Shown: positions 41,781 through 51,302 of the stretch, in pieces
Layout: every line of letters starts with the position of its first letter
How positions within the stretch are numbered: the first letter of the stretch is position 1
Origin: Acidimicrobiia bacterium
GTDB taxonomy: Bacteria; Actinomycetota; Acidimicrobiia; UBA2766
DNA length: 64,000 bases
NCBI GenBank assembly: GCA_020850945.1
Contig: JADZDR010000074.1
Location: 36,865 to 100,864, forward strand
Reading direction: 5' to 3'
Program-made: the position numbers and the translations under genes
The notes under the pieces: generated by a model
What the model was told of the DNA's origin: nothing
What the model saw: the letters and a program-made list of their open reading frames with translations, nothing else
Databases searched by the model: none

Positions 41781-42821
41781 TCACGCAGACGGGACGGGAG
41801 CTCCCAATCCGAGGAGGCGGGCGGCATTGTCGAACAGGATCGCGCGGCGCAGGGCGGGATCGTCCGCGGTGAGCATGAGCACGCGGGCGAGGGTGAGCGA
41901 CTGGTGGTAGAACGGCCAGTCGGTGCCGTAGAGGAGCCTGTGGGGCGGTACGACCTCGAGCACGTGCCGCAGGGCGGAGAGGCCCAGGCACGAGAGCTCG
42001 AAGTAGGTGTTCGCATAGGTCGCCGCGTAGGCGACAGCCTCCTCGTGCTGGAGCGCACCCGCGTGGCCGAGGACGAAAGTCGTCTCCGGGTTCTCGGCGA
42101 TCACCCTCTCGTAGCGGGCAACCTGGGAGCGACGGCGTCCGGCCTTCGGCTCGATCCCGACAGGGCCGCAGTGGAACAGGACGGGCAGGCCGTGCGTGCC
42201 GCACTGCCCGCAGAGTCGGATGGTCCGCGGGTGGTCCGGTGCGATGAACTGCCCGGCGGGATGCACCTTGATACCGGCCGCACCCCTCGACTTCTGCGCG
42301 GCGAGCTTGCGTTCGGTGTCGCGCTCGAGCGGGTGGACGGAGCCGAACGGGATCAGCTCGCCGTACGACGCGGAGATCTCGAGTACGGCATCGGCGTTGC
42401 GTGGTCCCACGGGGAGATCGATCGGGAGGACGACGGCGTGGACTATCCCCATGTCGCGCAGGTCCCGCGCGAGGTTCGGCGCCGTGTGCGTCGTGCGCAT
42501 CCCCTGTCGTGTGAGAGAGAGGGCGGACAGGTCGAGCGTCATCGCGAAGAGCGAAGAGGCGTCGAGGTTCTTGTTCGCGTAGATCTCGAGGTCGACGGGG
42601 AGGGTGAGGGGCAGGTAGTAGGCGGTCGTAGGCGTCTCACGCCCGAGGTCGACACGAAGCGGCCGCAGGTAGCCCATGGCGAGATGCGTGTGCATGTCGA
42701 TGATCGGCCCCACCGTGTCGTCGACGAGGACGAGGCGGTTCCCGTCCCGCACCTCGAACCAGGGCAGGCGGGCGAGGTCGAGCACGCTCCCGAACCGGGT
42801 CGGCAAGTTGCTTGCGGGCAT
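41781..42821 (-). CDS. Amidohydrolase-2 family metal-dependent hydrolase
   Basis: The 346-residue TIM-barrel enzyme contains the family's metal ligands: DMHTH, IKVHPAG, LFHCGP, VLGHAG and YGTDWP in order. Such enzymes hydrolyse or decarboxylate aromatic and cyclic acids. ATG at 42821 has TGGAGG nine bases upstream; a GTG at 42851 is less supported. The gene lies 27 bases beyond the cupredoxin in the opposite strand and has no clear operon partner. Confidence 0.75.
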   Translation of the reverse strand: MPASNLPTRFGSVLDLARLPWFEVRDGNRLVLVDDTVGPIIDMHTHLAMGYLRPLRVDLGRETPTTAYYLPLTLPVDLEIYANKNLDASSLFAMTLDLSALSLTRQGMRTTHTAPNLARDLRDMGIVHAVVLPIDLPVGPRNADAVLEISASYGELIPFGSVHPLERDTERKLAAQKSRGAAGIKVHPAGQFIAPDHPRTIRLCGQCGTHGLPVLFHCGPVGIEPKAGRRRSQVARYERVIAENPETTFVLGHAGALQHEEAVAYAATYANTYFELSCLGLSALRHVLEVVPPHRLLYGTDWPFYHQSLTLARVLMLTADDPALRRAILFDNAARLLGLGAPVPSA

Positions 42822-42847
42822 CGAATCAGCCTCCAGTCGCGCAGATG

Positions 42848-44233
42848 TCACGCTACCGGTTCGAGGGGAAGCGTGAGGACGAACCGGGCTCCTCCGGCCG
42901 GAGACTCCTCCACTGAGACCGTGCCGCCGTGGCGGACGACGATGTCGTGGGTGATGGCGAGGCCGAGGCCCGTACCGCCCGACCCCACATTGCGGGCGGC
43001 GTCGAGACGCGCGAAACGCTCGAACACACGTGCGCGTTCGTCGACGGGGATCCCGGGTCCGTCGTCCTCGACGACGAGCACCGCCTGCGGGCCGGCCTCG
43101 GACAGGGCGAGACTCACGGCCGAGACCGCGTGACGGGCGGCGTTCTCGACGAGGTTCCGCACGGCTCGGGCGAGCTGGCCGGGATCACCGCTCACCTGTG
43201 CCGCGGAGACACCCGACGCGTCCACGCGGACTCGGCCGTTTGCACGTACCAGCCGTGCCTCACGCAGCACGATGTCGTCGAGGTCCACGCGCTCGCGGCG
43301 CGGTGCGACGGCACCGGCGTCCGAGCGGGCGAGGAGGAGGAGATCGTCGACGAGGCGCTGCAGCGCCTCGGTCTCCTCGATGACGCTCGCGTGCGAGGCG
43401 GTGAGGTCTGCGGTGTCCGGATGCAGGCGGTCCACGTCGAGCTCGGAACGCATGCGGGCGAGGGGGCCGCGCAGCTCGTGCGACGCGTCCGCGACGAAAC
43501 GCCGCTGGCGTTCGGTCGCTTCCTCGATCCGGTCGAGCATCGCGTTCATCGTGCGGGCGAGTCGCGCGATCTCGTCCTCGGTGGGTGGGACCGGCACGCG
43601 CCGGTCGAGCGCGGATCCCCCGATCACGGCAACCTCGGAGCGAATCGCCTCCACCGGCCGGAGTGTGCGGCCCACGAGGTACCACACGAGGAGGGCGAGT
43701 GAGAGCACGGCGAGCGGGATCGCGATCACGAGCGACCTCACCAGAGCCGCCGTGCTCTCCCTGACGTCGTCGAGCCCCCCGGCCACGACAAGGACGAGAC
43801 GGCCGTCGGGGGCGTCGACGGTGCGGGCGAGAACGCGGAACGCCTCGCCATTCCCCGTGAGGTTCTCCACCGTGCGCCGCGAGTCCACCTCTCCCGGTCC
43901 GGGACCGTCGATCGCGTCGTGTCGGGACACGCCCGGCGATGCCGCGACCACCATCCCGGCCTCCGTCACGATCTGCGCCACGATGTCGTCGCCCGGGGGC
44001 TCCAGTGTGTCCGGCACCCCGTTTGCCGCGAGCCCGGCTTCGACTTCGGCGGCGTAGGCGCGCAGCGTCTCCTCGAGCTCGTCCACGCGGAAGCGGCGAT
44101 GCGCAAGTGTGAGGCCGGCCCCCGTGAGCACGAGCACGGCGAGCACGGCAACCGTCGCCACGGCCGTGATGCGGCATCGGATTCCGGCCCACCCGAACCG
44201 GCTTCTCGTCGCGGGTTCCACCTCAGCCGCCAT
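42848..44233 (-). CDS. Two-component sensor histidine kinase
   Basis: The 461-residue kinase has two transmembrane helices (about 22-45 and 165-188) with an extracellular sensor between them, a HAMP-type linker, the H-box ASHELRGPL with His252, N-box NLVENAARHA near 360, and ATP-lid motifs DDGPGIP (390-396) and GTGLGL (420-425). The ATG at 44233 overlaps the response regulator by 11 bases. The two form an operon reading from 44900 to 42848. Confidence 0.9.
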   Translation of the reverse strand: MAAEVEPATRSRFGWAGIRCRITAVATVAVLAVLVLTGAGLTLAHRRFRVDELEETLRAYAAEVEAGLAANGVPDTLEPPGDDIVAQIVTEAGMVVAASPGVSRHDAIDGPGPGEVDSRRTVENLTGNGEAFRVLARTVDAPDGRLVLVVAGGLDDVRESTAALVRSLVIAIPLAVLSLALLVWYLVGRTLRPVEAIRSEVAVIGGSALDRRVPVPPTEDEIARLARTMNAMLDRIEEATERQRRFVADASHELRGPLARMRSELDVDRLHPDTADLTASHASVIEETEALQRLVDDLLLLARSDAGAVAPRRERVDLDDIVLREARLVRANGRVRVDASGVSAAQVSGDPGQLARAVRNLVENAARHAVSAVSLALSEAGPQAVLVVEDDGPGIPVDERARVFERFARLDAARNVGSGGTGLGLAITHDIVVRHGGTVSVEESPAGGARFVLTLPLEPVA

Positions 44234-44900
44234 GACTGCCGATCCGGTAGCCCGCGCCACGCACGGTCTGGATCGAGTCGCAATCGAAAGGCGCATCGAC
44301 CTTGAGGCGGAGGCGGCGGATGTAGACCTCGACGATGTTCGGATCCCCCTCGAAGTCGTGTGCCCAGACACCGTCGAGGATCTCGCGCTTGGACATCACC
44401 TGTCCGGCACGTCGCACGAGGAACTCGAGGACGTCGAACTCCCTCGCGGTCAACGTGATCTCGGCGTCACCTCGGCGTACTCGTCGTGAACCGGGATCGA
44501 GGACGAGGTCCCCGATCACGACGGGCACGGGGTTCCGGCCCGTCGTACGGCGCAGCAGCGCCCGCACGCGCGCGACCAGAACCGGGAACGAGAACGGCTT
44601 CGTGAGGTAGTCGTCGGCTCCCGTTTCGAGAGCCTCCGCCTCGTCGAGGTCCCCGTCCTTCGCGGTCAGCATGAGGATCGGTGTCCAGTCCCCGGCGTCG
44701 CGCAGGTCGGCGCAGATCTCGTAGCCGTTGCGGCCGGGCAGGAGGATGTCGAGGAGTATCAGATCGTAGGACCCTTCACGGGCCATCCACAGACCGTCGG
44801 TCCCGTCGGAGGCGACCTCGACGACGAAGCCCTCGGCTTCGAGCCCGCGCTTCACGGCGGTGGCGATCTTGCGGTCGTCCTCGACGAGAAGGAGCTTCAT
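44223..44900 (-). CDS. OmpR/PhoB-family response regulator
   Basis: The 225-residue protein has a receiver domain with Asp8/Asp9, phospho-acceptor Asp51 and Lys101, and a C-terminal winged-helix domain (LTAREFDVLEFLVRRAG ... VEVYIRRLRLKVD ... TVRGAGYRI). It likely activates its own operon and the divergent lipoprotein gene. Repeated CTGAAC/GTTCAG words lie in the shared promoter region. Confidence 0.9.
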   Translation of the reverse strand: MKLLLVEDDRKIATAVKRGLEAEGFVVEVASDGTDGLWMAREGSYDLILLDILLPGRNGYEICADLRDAGDWTPILMLTAKDGDLDEAEALETGADDYLTKPFSFPVLVARVRALLRRTTGRNPVPVVIGDLVLDPGSRRVRRGDAEITLTAREFDVLEFLVRRAGQVMSKREILDGVWAHDFEGDPNIVEVYIRRLRLKVDAPFDCDSIQTVRGAGYRIGSHGG

Positions 44901-44923
44901 GTCACGATGTTGGAGGTCTCCGC

Positions 44924-44979
44924 CTGAACGGCGGCTGAACGCGTCAGCCTGCGTTCAGGATAAGTCAGCCTCGGTTCAG
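44924..44979. promoter_or_regulatory. Direct repeats for the response regulator
   Basis: CTGAAC occurs at 44924-44929 and 44935-44940, spaced 11 bases. On the other strand GTTCAG appears at 44953-44958 and 44974-44979, each part of GTCAGCCT(n)GTTCAG, spaced 21 bases. Direct repeats 11 or 21 bases apart are typical of OmpR/PhoB binding. They lie between the regulator gene and the divergent lipoprotein gene. Confidence 0.55.
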
Positions 44980-45023
44980 CCGGGCCGCGAGACGATCTCG
45001 GCACGCGACAGAAGGGCAGAGAC

Positions 45024-45812
45024 GTGGCCAGAGCAAATCGACAGGTGATCGCTGCCGTCCTGGTGGCGCTGAGCATCGGCAGCACGGGCCTCGCTGCCTG
45101 TGGTGGCGGCGACTCGGCCTCGGACACGACGGCCTCGGTGGCCACCGTGGCGCCGGTCGTGGACCCCGGCGACAACGGGAACTACGACCCGAAGATCGAC
45201 CCGGCGGACTTCGTCGAGCGGATCGACAACCCGTACATCCTCATGACACCCGGGGCGAGGTGGGTGTACGAGGGTGGGGGGGACGGCGAGAAGGAGGTCG
45301 TCGAGGTCGTTGTCACACCGGAGCGTCGCGAGGTGATGGGCGTGTCCACCGTGGTCGTGCGCGACACCGTGAAGATCGACGGCGAGGTCGTGGAGGACAC
45401 CTACGACTGGTTCGCGCAGGATCGGGCGGGGAACGTCTGGTACTTCGGTGAGGACTCCAACGACTACGACAACGGCAAGCTCGTGAGCACGGCCGGGTCG
45501 TGGGAGGCCGGTGTCGACGGGGCTCTGCCCGGGATCGTCATGCCGGCCACGCCCGAGGTGGGGGCTGTCTACCGCCAGGAGTTCCACAGGGGCGAGGCGG
45601 AGGACATGTTCGAGATAGTCCGTATCGACGCAGAGGTGAGCGTGCCGTTCGGCACGTTCGGCGGCGTCGTGCAGACGCGGGACTGGACGCCCCTCGAACC
45701 CGACGTCGTGGAGGAGAAGTACTACGCGGCGGGGGTCGGCAAGATTCTCGAGGAGCACGTAGCCGGCGGGTCCGGCCGCGTCGCCCTCGTCGAGTACACA
45801 CCGGGGACGTGA
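45024..45812 (+). CDS. Lipoprotein, likely response-regulator target
   Basis: The 262-residue lipoprotein starts with GTG, has a lipobox LAAC (Cys26) and a Ser/Thr/Asp-rich linker. The rest is a strand-rich domain (YILMTPGARWVYEGG, VVVTPERREVMGV, VSVPFGTFGGVVQTRDWTPLEP), which looks like the LolA/LppX-like or DUF-type beta-sheet lipoproteins. It is divergent from the two-component operon and shares its repeat region. Function is unknown. Confidence 0.65.
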   Translation: MARANRQVIAAVLVALSIGSTGLAACGGGDSASDTTASVATVAPVVDPGDNGNYDPKIDPADFVERIDNPYILMTPGARWVYEGGGDGEKEVVEVVVTPERREVMGVSTVVVRDTVKIDGEVVEDTYDWFAQDRAGNVWYFGEDSNDYDNGKLVSTAGSWEAGVDGALPGIVMPATPEVGAVYRQEFHRGEAEDMFEIVRIDAEVSVPFGTFGGVVQTRDWTPLEPDVVEEKYYAAGVGKILEEHVAGGSGRVALVEYTPGT

Positions 45813-45823
45813 AGCAGCCCAGG

Positions 45824-45857
45824 GCGTGACAGCCGCGTACGGCTCTGGCGGTCACGC
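45824..45857. terminator. Nested stem-loop between convergent genes
   Basis: GCGTGAC (45824-45830) pairs with GTCACGC (45851-45857), enclosing AGCCG/CGGCT with a CGTA loop. Position between convergent genes suits a bidirectional terminator. Confidence 0.5.
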
Positions 45858-45869
45858 AACGTCACGCTG

Positions 45870-47447
45870 TCATTCCGTGTGGCTGTCCGCCGGGACACGT
45901 ACGAGCCAGGCCTGCCACGGCTGGTCACCCTCACGGAGGACCACGTGCGAGTCAGGCCGGTCGTCTCGCAGGAAGGCGAGGAGCGAATCCGTGCGGTCGG
46001 GGTCCGCCTGCAGGCCCGCGTAGACCTCGACAGTCGTCGCGTTCCCGAGCCGGTCCATCCCGTGGCGTGCGGCTTCGATCGGGTCGGCCGCGGTGCGCAC
46101 GATCCCGTCGGCATCGATCACGACCCAGTCGCCTGCTGACACGTCGCCGATACGTGTGGGCGCATCCCGCGCGACCTCGGCAACCTCGAACCAGGGGAGC
46201 GCGAGGGCGTCCTGCATCACTGTGAGGTTCGCGTCGAGGTCACGTGCCGCGTCGAGACGCTCCATGCAGGCAAGGGCGGACGCGAGCGAGGTTGCAGGCA
46301 CGATCCGCGCCTCCTTCTCGGCGAGCTCACAGGCCGCTTCGCACGCCGCGAGGGTGTCGGGATCGCCGGGCAGGACGACGACGGACGTACCCGGGGCCGC
46401 GTTGATGGCCTCGGTGACCTCGCCGATGGACGCGTTCATGGTCTTCGCGCACTGCACGACGACGGCACCGAGCTCGCGGAGGCGGGTCGCAAGGCCCGTT
46501 CCGACCGTCACGGCGACGGCTCCTGTGCGGCTGCCCTGACCCCCACGCCACCGCCCCGTGCCCCCAAACGGGCCGGGGAGCTCCTCCACGTGGACGTTGT
46601 CGACGGGTCCGGTCCGCCTGCCGGCTGCGATCGCGGCCTCGACGTCGTCCGTGTGGATGTGGCAGCGCCAGCCCCCGTCGGAGCCGTCCCCGGCCACGAC
46701 TATCGCATCCCCGATGTCCCGCCACGCCTCGAGGAGAGGTGAGGTGCTCGTGGCCTCGAGCAGGAACGTGACCTCGTGACGATGCGGGCCACCGGGCATG
46801 TGGATCTCGGTCGCGACTGCCGGGTCCGCTGTCACGAGGTGCACGGCCTCGGGGGCGGTGCCACCGGCGGCGTCGAACAGGAGGGCGAGCGCACGTGCGC
46901 CGGAGTCCACCACCCCTGCCTGACGGAGGACGGGCAGGAGGTCGGGGGTCCGGACCAGGGCGGCGTCGGCGGCGACGGCGGCAACCTGCCAGAGGGCAGC
47001 CACGTCGTACGCGGTCGCAGTGGCGTCTGCTGCTGCCCGCGCCACTGTGAGCATCGTGCCCTCGACCGGCTCCTCGACGGCGGCGTAGGCGGCATCGGCC
47101 GCCCGCGCGAGCGCCCGCGAGAGGGCTGCGGTATGCGCTCCTTCCTCGGGTAGCTCGGCGAGGAGTGACCGCAGCCACTGGCAGAAGATGATCCCCGATG
47201 ACCCGCGTGCCGCCCGGAGGGCCGCACGGGCGGCACGGGATCCCGTCTCGGCTAGCGTCTCGGGGCCTGTCGCGTCACCGATCGCATCGACCACGCCCTG
47301 TACGGTCGAGAGCATGTTCGTGCCCGTGTCGCCGTCGGCCACCGGATAGACATTGAGGGCGTTGATCTCGTCCTCGTGCGCGGCCAGCAGCCCCGCGTAG
47401 GACCTGAGGAGCGCGCGCAGGTCGGACGCGGTGAACACCTCGGACAT
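45870..47447 (-). CDS. fakA: DAK2-domain fatty-acid-kinase-like protein (FakA/YloV)
   Basis: The 525-residue protein starts MSEVFTASDLRALLRSYAG and has the DAK2 nucleotide-binding motif NVYPVADGDTGTNM at residues 32-45, SSGIIFCQWLR and the C-terminal FakA-type domain. FakA phosphorylates fatty acids bound to a FakB (DegV) protein. No FakB gene is in the window. The family is usual in Gram-positives. In an organism with CoA-based lipid catabolism, it may serve phospholipid synthesis from exogenous fatty acids. Confidence 0.8.
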   Translation of the reverse strand: MSEVFTASDLRALLRSYAGLLAAHEDEINALNVYPVADGDTGTNMLSTVQGVVDAIGDATGPETLAETGSRAARAALRAARGSSGIIFCQWLRSLLAELPEEGAHTAALSRALARAADAAYAAVEEPVEGTMLTVARAAADATATAYDVAALWQVAAVAADAALVRTPDLLPVLRQAGVVDSGARALALLFDAAGGTAPEAVHLVTADPAVATEIHMPGGPHRHEVTFLLEATSTSPLLEAWRDIGDAIVVAGDGSDGGWRCHIHTDDVEAAIAAGRRTGPVDNVHVEELPGPFGGTGRWRGGQGSRTGAVAVTVGTGLATRLRELGAVVVQCAKTMNASIGEVTEAINAAPGTSVVVLPGDPDTLAACEAACELAEKEARIVPATSLASALACMERLDAARDLDANLTVMQDALALPWFEVAEVARDAPTRIGDVSAGDWVVIDADGIVRTAADPIEAARHGMDRLGNATTVEVYAGLQADPDRTDSLLAFLRDDRPDSHVVLREGDQPWQAWLVRVPADSHTE

Positions 47448-47520
47448 CGGCAGAGCGTAAGGCGAAGTCTCGAGACGGGGCGAACTGTGCGACGTGGGGG
47501 TGCATCGCTACGCTGACTCG

Positions 47521-48182
47521 GTGCCTGCGGATCCCGGCCCACAGCGTTGGTTCTTCGATATCTGGTCCCGCTTCTACGATGCGGCGTTCGCGCAGCGCTT
47601 CACGTACAGGCCCGTTCACGACAGCGTCGTCCGCCAGATCGGGACCGGCTCCCCAGGCGGGCTCTCGACATCGGTTGCGGCACCGGGATCCTCGCCGCCC
47701 GCCTCGCCGACTCGGCGGGCGCGAGCGAGGTGATCGGCTGTGACTTCTCGCGGGGCATGTTGGAGCGGGCGGTGGCGCGCGCGTCGCATGTGGACTGGGT
47801 GCAGGGAGACGCACAACGCCTGCCCTTGCGGACGGCGAGTGTCGATGTCGTGACGTGTACCGAATCCTTCCACTGGTATCCGGATCCCGAGGCGGCCCTC
47901 GCCGAGTTCGGCCGGGTCCTGCGCCCCGGGGGGACCCTGTACGTCGCTCTCGTGAACACGCGGGCCCGTATGTTGAGCGACGTCGCCGGCCTCGGCTTCC
48001 GACTCGCCGGACAGCCCCTCGTGTGGCCGACGCTCGGGGAGATGCGTGACCGCATCACCGGGGCCGGGTTCCGTGTGACACGACAGGAGCGGGTGGCGAG
48101 GTTCCCGCCCGGCATCCTCTTCCCCACGGTCCTGACCACTGCCGTGCGGACAGGTCCGCAGGGGTGTACCCCGCCGGTGTGA
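47521..48182 (+). pseudogene. Class I SAM-dependent methyltransferase, interrupted by a frameshift
   Basis: The N-terminal half (PQRWFFDIWSRFYDAAFAQRFTYRPVHDS) reads from GTG 47521. The conserved SAM motif ALDIGCGTGILAARLA begins in another frame after position 47657. Adding one C to the CCCC run at 47651-47654 would restore GTGSPRRALDIG in one continuous frame. Downstream motifs (VIGCDFSRGML, VQGDAQRLPL, RVLRPGGTL) are intact. So it is either a sequencing or assembly error in a homopolymer or a very recent pseudogene. Confidence 0.7.
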
Positions 48183-48210
48183 TCTGCGAGAATGCGGCGG
48201 GAGGGAGCGT

Positions 48211-49125
48211 ATGCAACGAGATCTCGACGACATCGTCCGGCTCGGCAACGGTTACACCCGCGACGGCAACTACCCGTTCGCACTCGTGAACGTCACGAAC
48301 CGCTGCAACCTCTCGTGCCCGCACTGCTTCGTCTTCCGCGACGACAATCCGAATCTGGCCGTGGGTGCCCGTCGCGAACCCGACACGGACGAGATCCTCG
48401 AGGCGCTCGCGGCGTTGCGTGACCGCCACGGGATCGGCTTCATGCTCTGGATGGGGGGCGAACCCCTCCTCCGGAGGGACCTGCTCGTGCGCGGCGTGCA
48501 GCTCTTCCCCCACAACCACGTGGTCACGAACGGGACGATCCCGCTCGTCGAGCTCGGTCCCGACACCCTCTACATCGTCTCGCTCGACGGGCCGGAGGAC
48601 GTCAACGACATCATGCGGGGCGAGGGGACCTACCGGCGTGTCATGCGGATGCTCGACCGTCTCCCCGACGGACTCTCCACGCCCGTGCAGGTGCAGTGCA
48701 CCGTCACACCGGCGAACCAGGGTCGACTCGGTGAGCTCGTCGCGGCTCTGCAGGGGACGCGGGTCGGCTGGATGACGTTCAGCTTCGTCGTGCCCGCCAA
48801 GCAAGACGAGACGGGTCTTGTCTGGGGCTCGCTCGAGGAACGCATGTCGGCGGTCGAGGAAGTGGCCCGGCTCAAGGCGGAGTATCCGGAGTTCGTGCGC
48901 AACCGCTCCCGTGCCCTCGAGCTCATGTCGCCCGAGAACGCGCCCGCGGTGACCGCGGCCTGCCTCACGAAGAAGCTGCTCCTGCCCCTCTGGCTCGACG
49001 GCGACCACTTCACGACGCCGTACTGCTGCTACGGGGACGATGTCGACTGCTCGCGATGCGGAGCCTGGGTTGTCTTCGACATGGCGGCACGGATGGAGGC
49101 GTCCGCAGGCCCGCGAGCCGGCTGA
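48211..49125 (+). CDS. Radical SAM protein with C-terminal extra cysteines
   Basis: The 304-residue protein has the radical SAM cluster motif CNLSCPHC (Cys32/36/39), MGGEPLL and VTNGT strands of the TIM-barrel core. The C-terminus holds YCCYGDDVDCSRCGAW, a likely auxiliary cluster. The family includes SPASM-type and HpnH-like maturases and lipid-biosynthesis enzymes. It starts at ATG 48211, 28 bases after the methyltransferase gene, possibly forming an operon. Substrate unknown. Confidence 0.75.
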   Translation: MQRDLDDIVRLGNGYTRDGNYPFALVNVTNRCNLSCPHCFVFRDDNPNLAVGARREPDTDEILEALAALRDRHGIGFMLWMGGEPLLRRDLLVRGVQLFPHNHVVTNGTIPLVELGPDTLYIVSLDGPEDVNDIMRGEGTYRRVMRMLDRLPDGLSTPVQVQCTVTPANQGRLGELVAALQGTRVGWMTFSFVVPAKQDETGLVWGSLEERMSAVEEVARLKAEYPEFVRNRSRALELMSPENAPAVTAACLTKKLLLPLWLDGDHFTTPYCCYGDDVDCSRCGAWVVFDMAARMEASAGPRAG

Positions 49126-49148
49126 ACCGCGGTGCGTCCCCAGCCGGC

Positions 49149-51296
49149 CTACGCCACCGGGTAGGCGGTGAGGCTCGTGAGATAGAAGAGGGACATCCCC
49201 CACACGTGCGGGGGCGCGACCGCGGTCACGACCGAACCGTCCCGCACGTACCATGCCTCCCCCGTGAGACCCGTCCCGGGTGTCACGTCGGCTGTGGCAA
49301 GCCACGCGAGACCCGCCCGCACCCGCCCGAGTCCCTCCGCGTCGCCCTGCCACGCATGTGCCAAGCCGAGCAGACCCTTGGCCTCGTACGATCCGTAGGA
49401 CCGTCCACCGGTGGGTGCCGCGAAGGACGGGACCAGCTCAGCCCACCGGCGGGCCGCGGCCGCCTGCATGCGCGCGTCGTCGTACGACCGGAAGGGCACC
49501 GGCCAGAAGAGGTAGTCGCCGCCGGGACCGTCGAACGGGCGTGTGCCGCTTCCGTAGTGGATGTTCATCGCCCCGTCGAGCTCGTCCGCGCGTCGCTGCC
49601 AGCGGTCCGCCTCCAGGGGGCGGTCTGCGGATGCCGCAGCCGTCGCGGCCTCGCGTATGCCGAGAAGGACCGTTGCGGACGAGACGAGAGTCGGCGGGTT
49701 CGGGAGCGTGAGGTTGTCGTCCTCGAAGGCGGGCCACGGGAGGAGGGAGATCGGATTCCGGTACTGCGTGAGGAAGTCGGCGGCCGCCCGGATCGCAGGC
49801 CACACGTCCTCGAGGTAGGCGCCGTCCTGCGTGCGGTTGTAGTGGCGGGCGAGCGTGTAGAGGCCGAATCCGGTCTCGTCGATCTCGAAGGGGATTGGGC
49901 CGCCGACGGTGCCGTCCGCCGACATGTTCATCGGCCAGTTGCCGATCGGGGTCGACCCGGCACCGGGTGGACGTTGCCCGGGCAGGACGATCGTGCGGGC
50001 GTAGAAGCGGTTGTGGGCGGCCACGACCTCCGGGTGCCCGGCCGAGTAGAGGACCTCGTTGAAATACGCGCCGTCGCGGGGCCAGTCGAGCGCGTAGGGG
50101 GGCTGCGTCGAGACAGAGGCCACGATCGCCGTCGTGGCCGGATCGATCACCTGTCGAAGGCAGATGAGAGCACGCAGCGCGTGCGCGAGGACGGCCTGAT
50201 CCGATGTGGCGGGAAGAGCCGCCGGCGCGAGCCACTCGTCCCACCACGCCTCTTTGCGGGCTGCGACCGAGTCGTGAGTGGTCCGCATCGAGTCGAGGAG
50301 GGCATTCGCCTCGATTCCGCTCGGCGCGAATGCGAGCACCAGTGTCGCCTCCGCTTCGCCCTCGACGACCGTACGGTCCGTGGCGAGAGCGGAGCCCGTC
50401 TGGCCGGAGACGGGTCCGTCCCTGTCCAGGAGATGCCCACCGGATCGGTCGACTGCGTCGAAGGGGTCCCTGCCTCCGGAGAGGAACGGAAGCGGCAGGG
50501 CATGACGATCCGGGCCGACATCGTGGCTGCTGCTCCGCTCGACCCAGCCGAGCGAGATGGCGACGCGGTTCGTCCTCCGCGTCGAGGTGTCGTGCTCGGT
50601 CACCTCGTGCACGACAGCGTCACTCGCGGCATCCCAGTGGGTGCGGCCGTCGTGGAACTGGTCGAGGCAGCCGTCGTACAACGGGATCCCCGGATACTTC
50701 TTCGCGGTCGGGTTCAGGTTGGCGAAGGTCACGAACCTCACCTCCGTAAGAGAGGCCGACCTGTCCTCGACCCGGTGGTGGCGCACGAGAGCGGCGCCGT
50801 CCGGGTCGACGGTGTCCGTGACCGTCACCTCGAAGTCGTCGAGCTCGAACGTCGTGACGACCGTGTCCGTCCTGTCGCCGGCGAAGCGCTGGCCCGCGTG
50901 CGGGGCGTCCCGCAACCACGCGAACCCGCTGCTCCCGTCCGCCCGCTGCCAGCGCACGCCGCTGAAGACCCCCTCGTTCGGCCGTGCTCCCCAGCGGGCC
51001 TCACCCCTGTCCGTCGTCAGGTACTTGACGTGATCCCAGTAGGACGGGCTGGGCCAGCGGAGCACCGTGAGCGTGCCCTGCGCGTTCTCAGCCGACGTCA
51101 GATGGCCGTTCCCGGTGACAGCCGTGATGTGCGTAGGGCCGTACACCCCCTCCAAGCCGACCGGGTTCGAGCGCGTGACAGGCTGTATGCAGTGCAGGAG
51201 GTCGAGCGGCCGGCGCTCCCCCGCAGACGTCGGGGGTGATTGCGTTGCCCCGACCAGGACGACGATCGCGATCCCTGTGCGGACGACGCGGCGCAT
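49149..51296 (-). CDS. Secreted GH15-like glycosidase (six-hairpin)
   Basis: The 715-residue protein has a short signal peptide (MRRVVRTGIAIVVLVGATQS). It has an N-terminal beta-sandwich region and a C-terminal (alpha/alpha)6 barrel with DWPRDG (405-409), PFEIDETGFGLY (Glu471 or Glu474 as possible acid) and later YGSYEAKGLLGLAHA. GH15 enzymes include glucoamylase and trehalase-type hydrolases. The protein is the first of a minus run with the lipoprotein at 51303. The exact catalytic residues need an alignment. Confidence 0.7.
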   Translation of the reverse strand: MRRVVRTGIAIVVLVGATQSPPTSAGERRPLDLLHCIQPVTRSNPVGLEGVYGPTHITAVTGNGHLTSAENAQGTLTVLRWPSPSYWDHVKYLTTDRGEARWGARPNEGVFSGVRWQRADGSSGFAWLRDAPHAGQRFAGDRTDTVVTTFELDDFEVTVTDTVDPDGAALVRHHRVEDRSASLTEVRFVTFANLNPTAKKYPGIPLYDGCLDQFHDGRTHWDAASDAVVHEVTEHDTSTRRTNRVAISLGWVERSSSHDVGPDRHALPLPFLSGGRDPFDAVDRSGGHLLDRDGPVSGQTGSALATDRTVVEGEAEATLVLAFAPSGIEANALLDSMRTTHDSVAARKEAWWDEWLAPAALPATSDQAVLAHALRALICLRQVIDPATTAIVASVSTQPPYALDWPRDGAYFNEVLYSAGHPEVVAAHNRFYARTIVLPGQRPPGAGSTPIGNWPMNMSADGTVGGPIPFEIDETGFGLYTLARHYNRTQDGAYLEDVWPAIRAAADFLTQYRNPISLLPWPAFEDDNLTLPNPPTLVSSATVLLGIREAATAAASADRPLEADRWQRRADELDGAMNIHYGSGTRPFDGPGGDYLFWPVPFRSYDDARMQAAAARRWAELVPSFAAPTGGRSYGSYEAKGLLGLAHAWQGDAEGLGRVRAGLAWLATADVTPGTGLTGEAWYVRDGSVVTAVAPPHVWGMSLFYLTSLTAYPVA

Positions 51297-51302
51297 CGTG
51301 GT

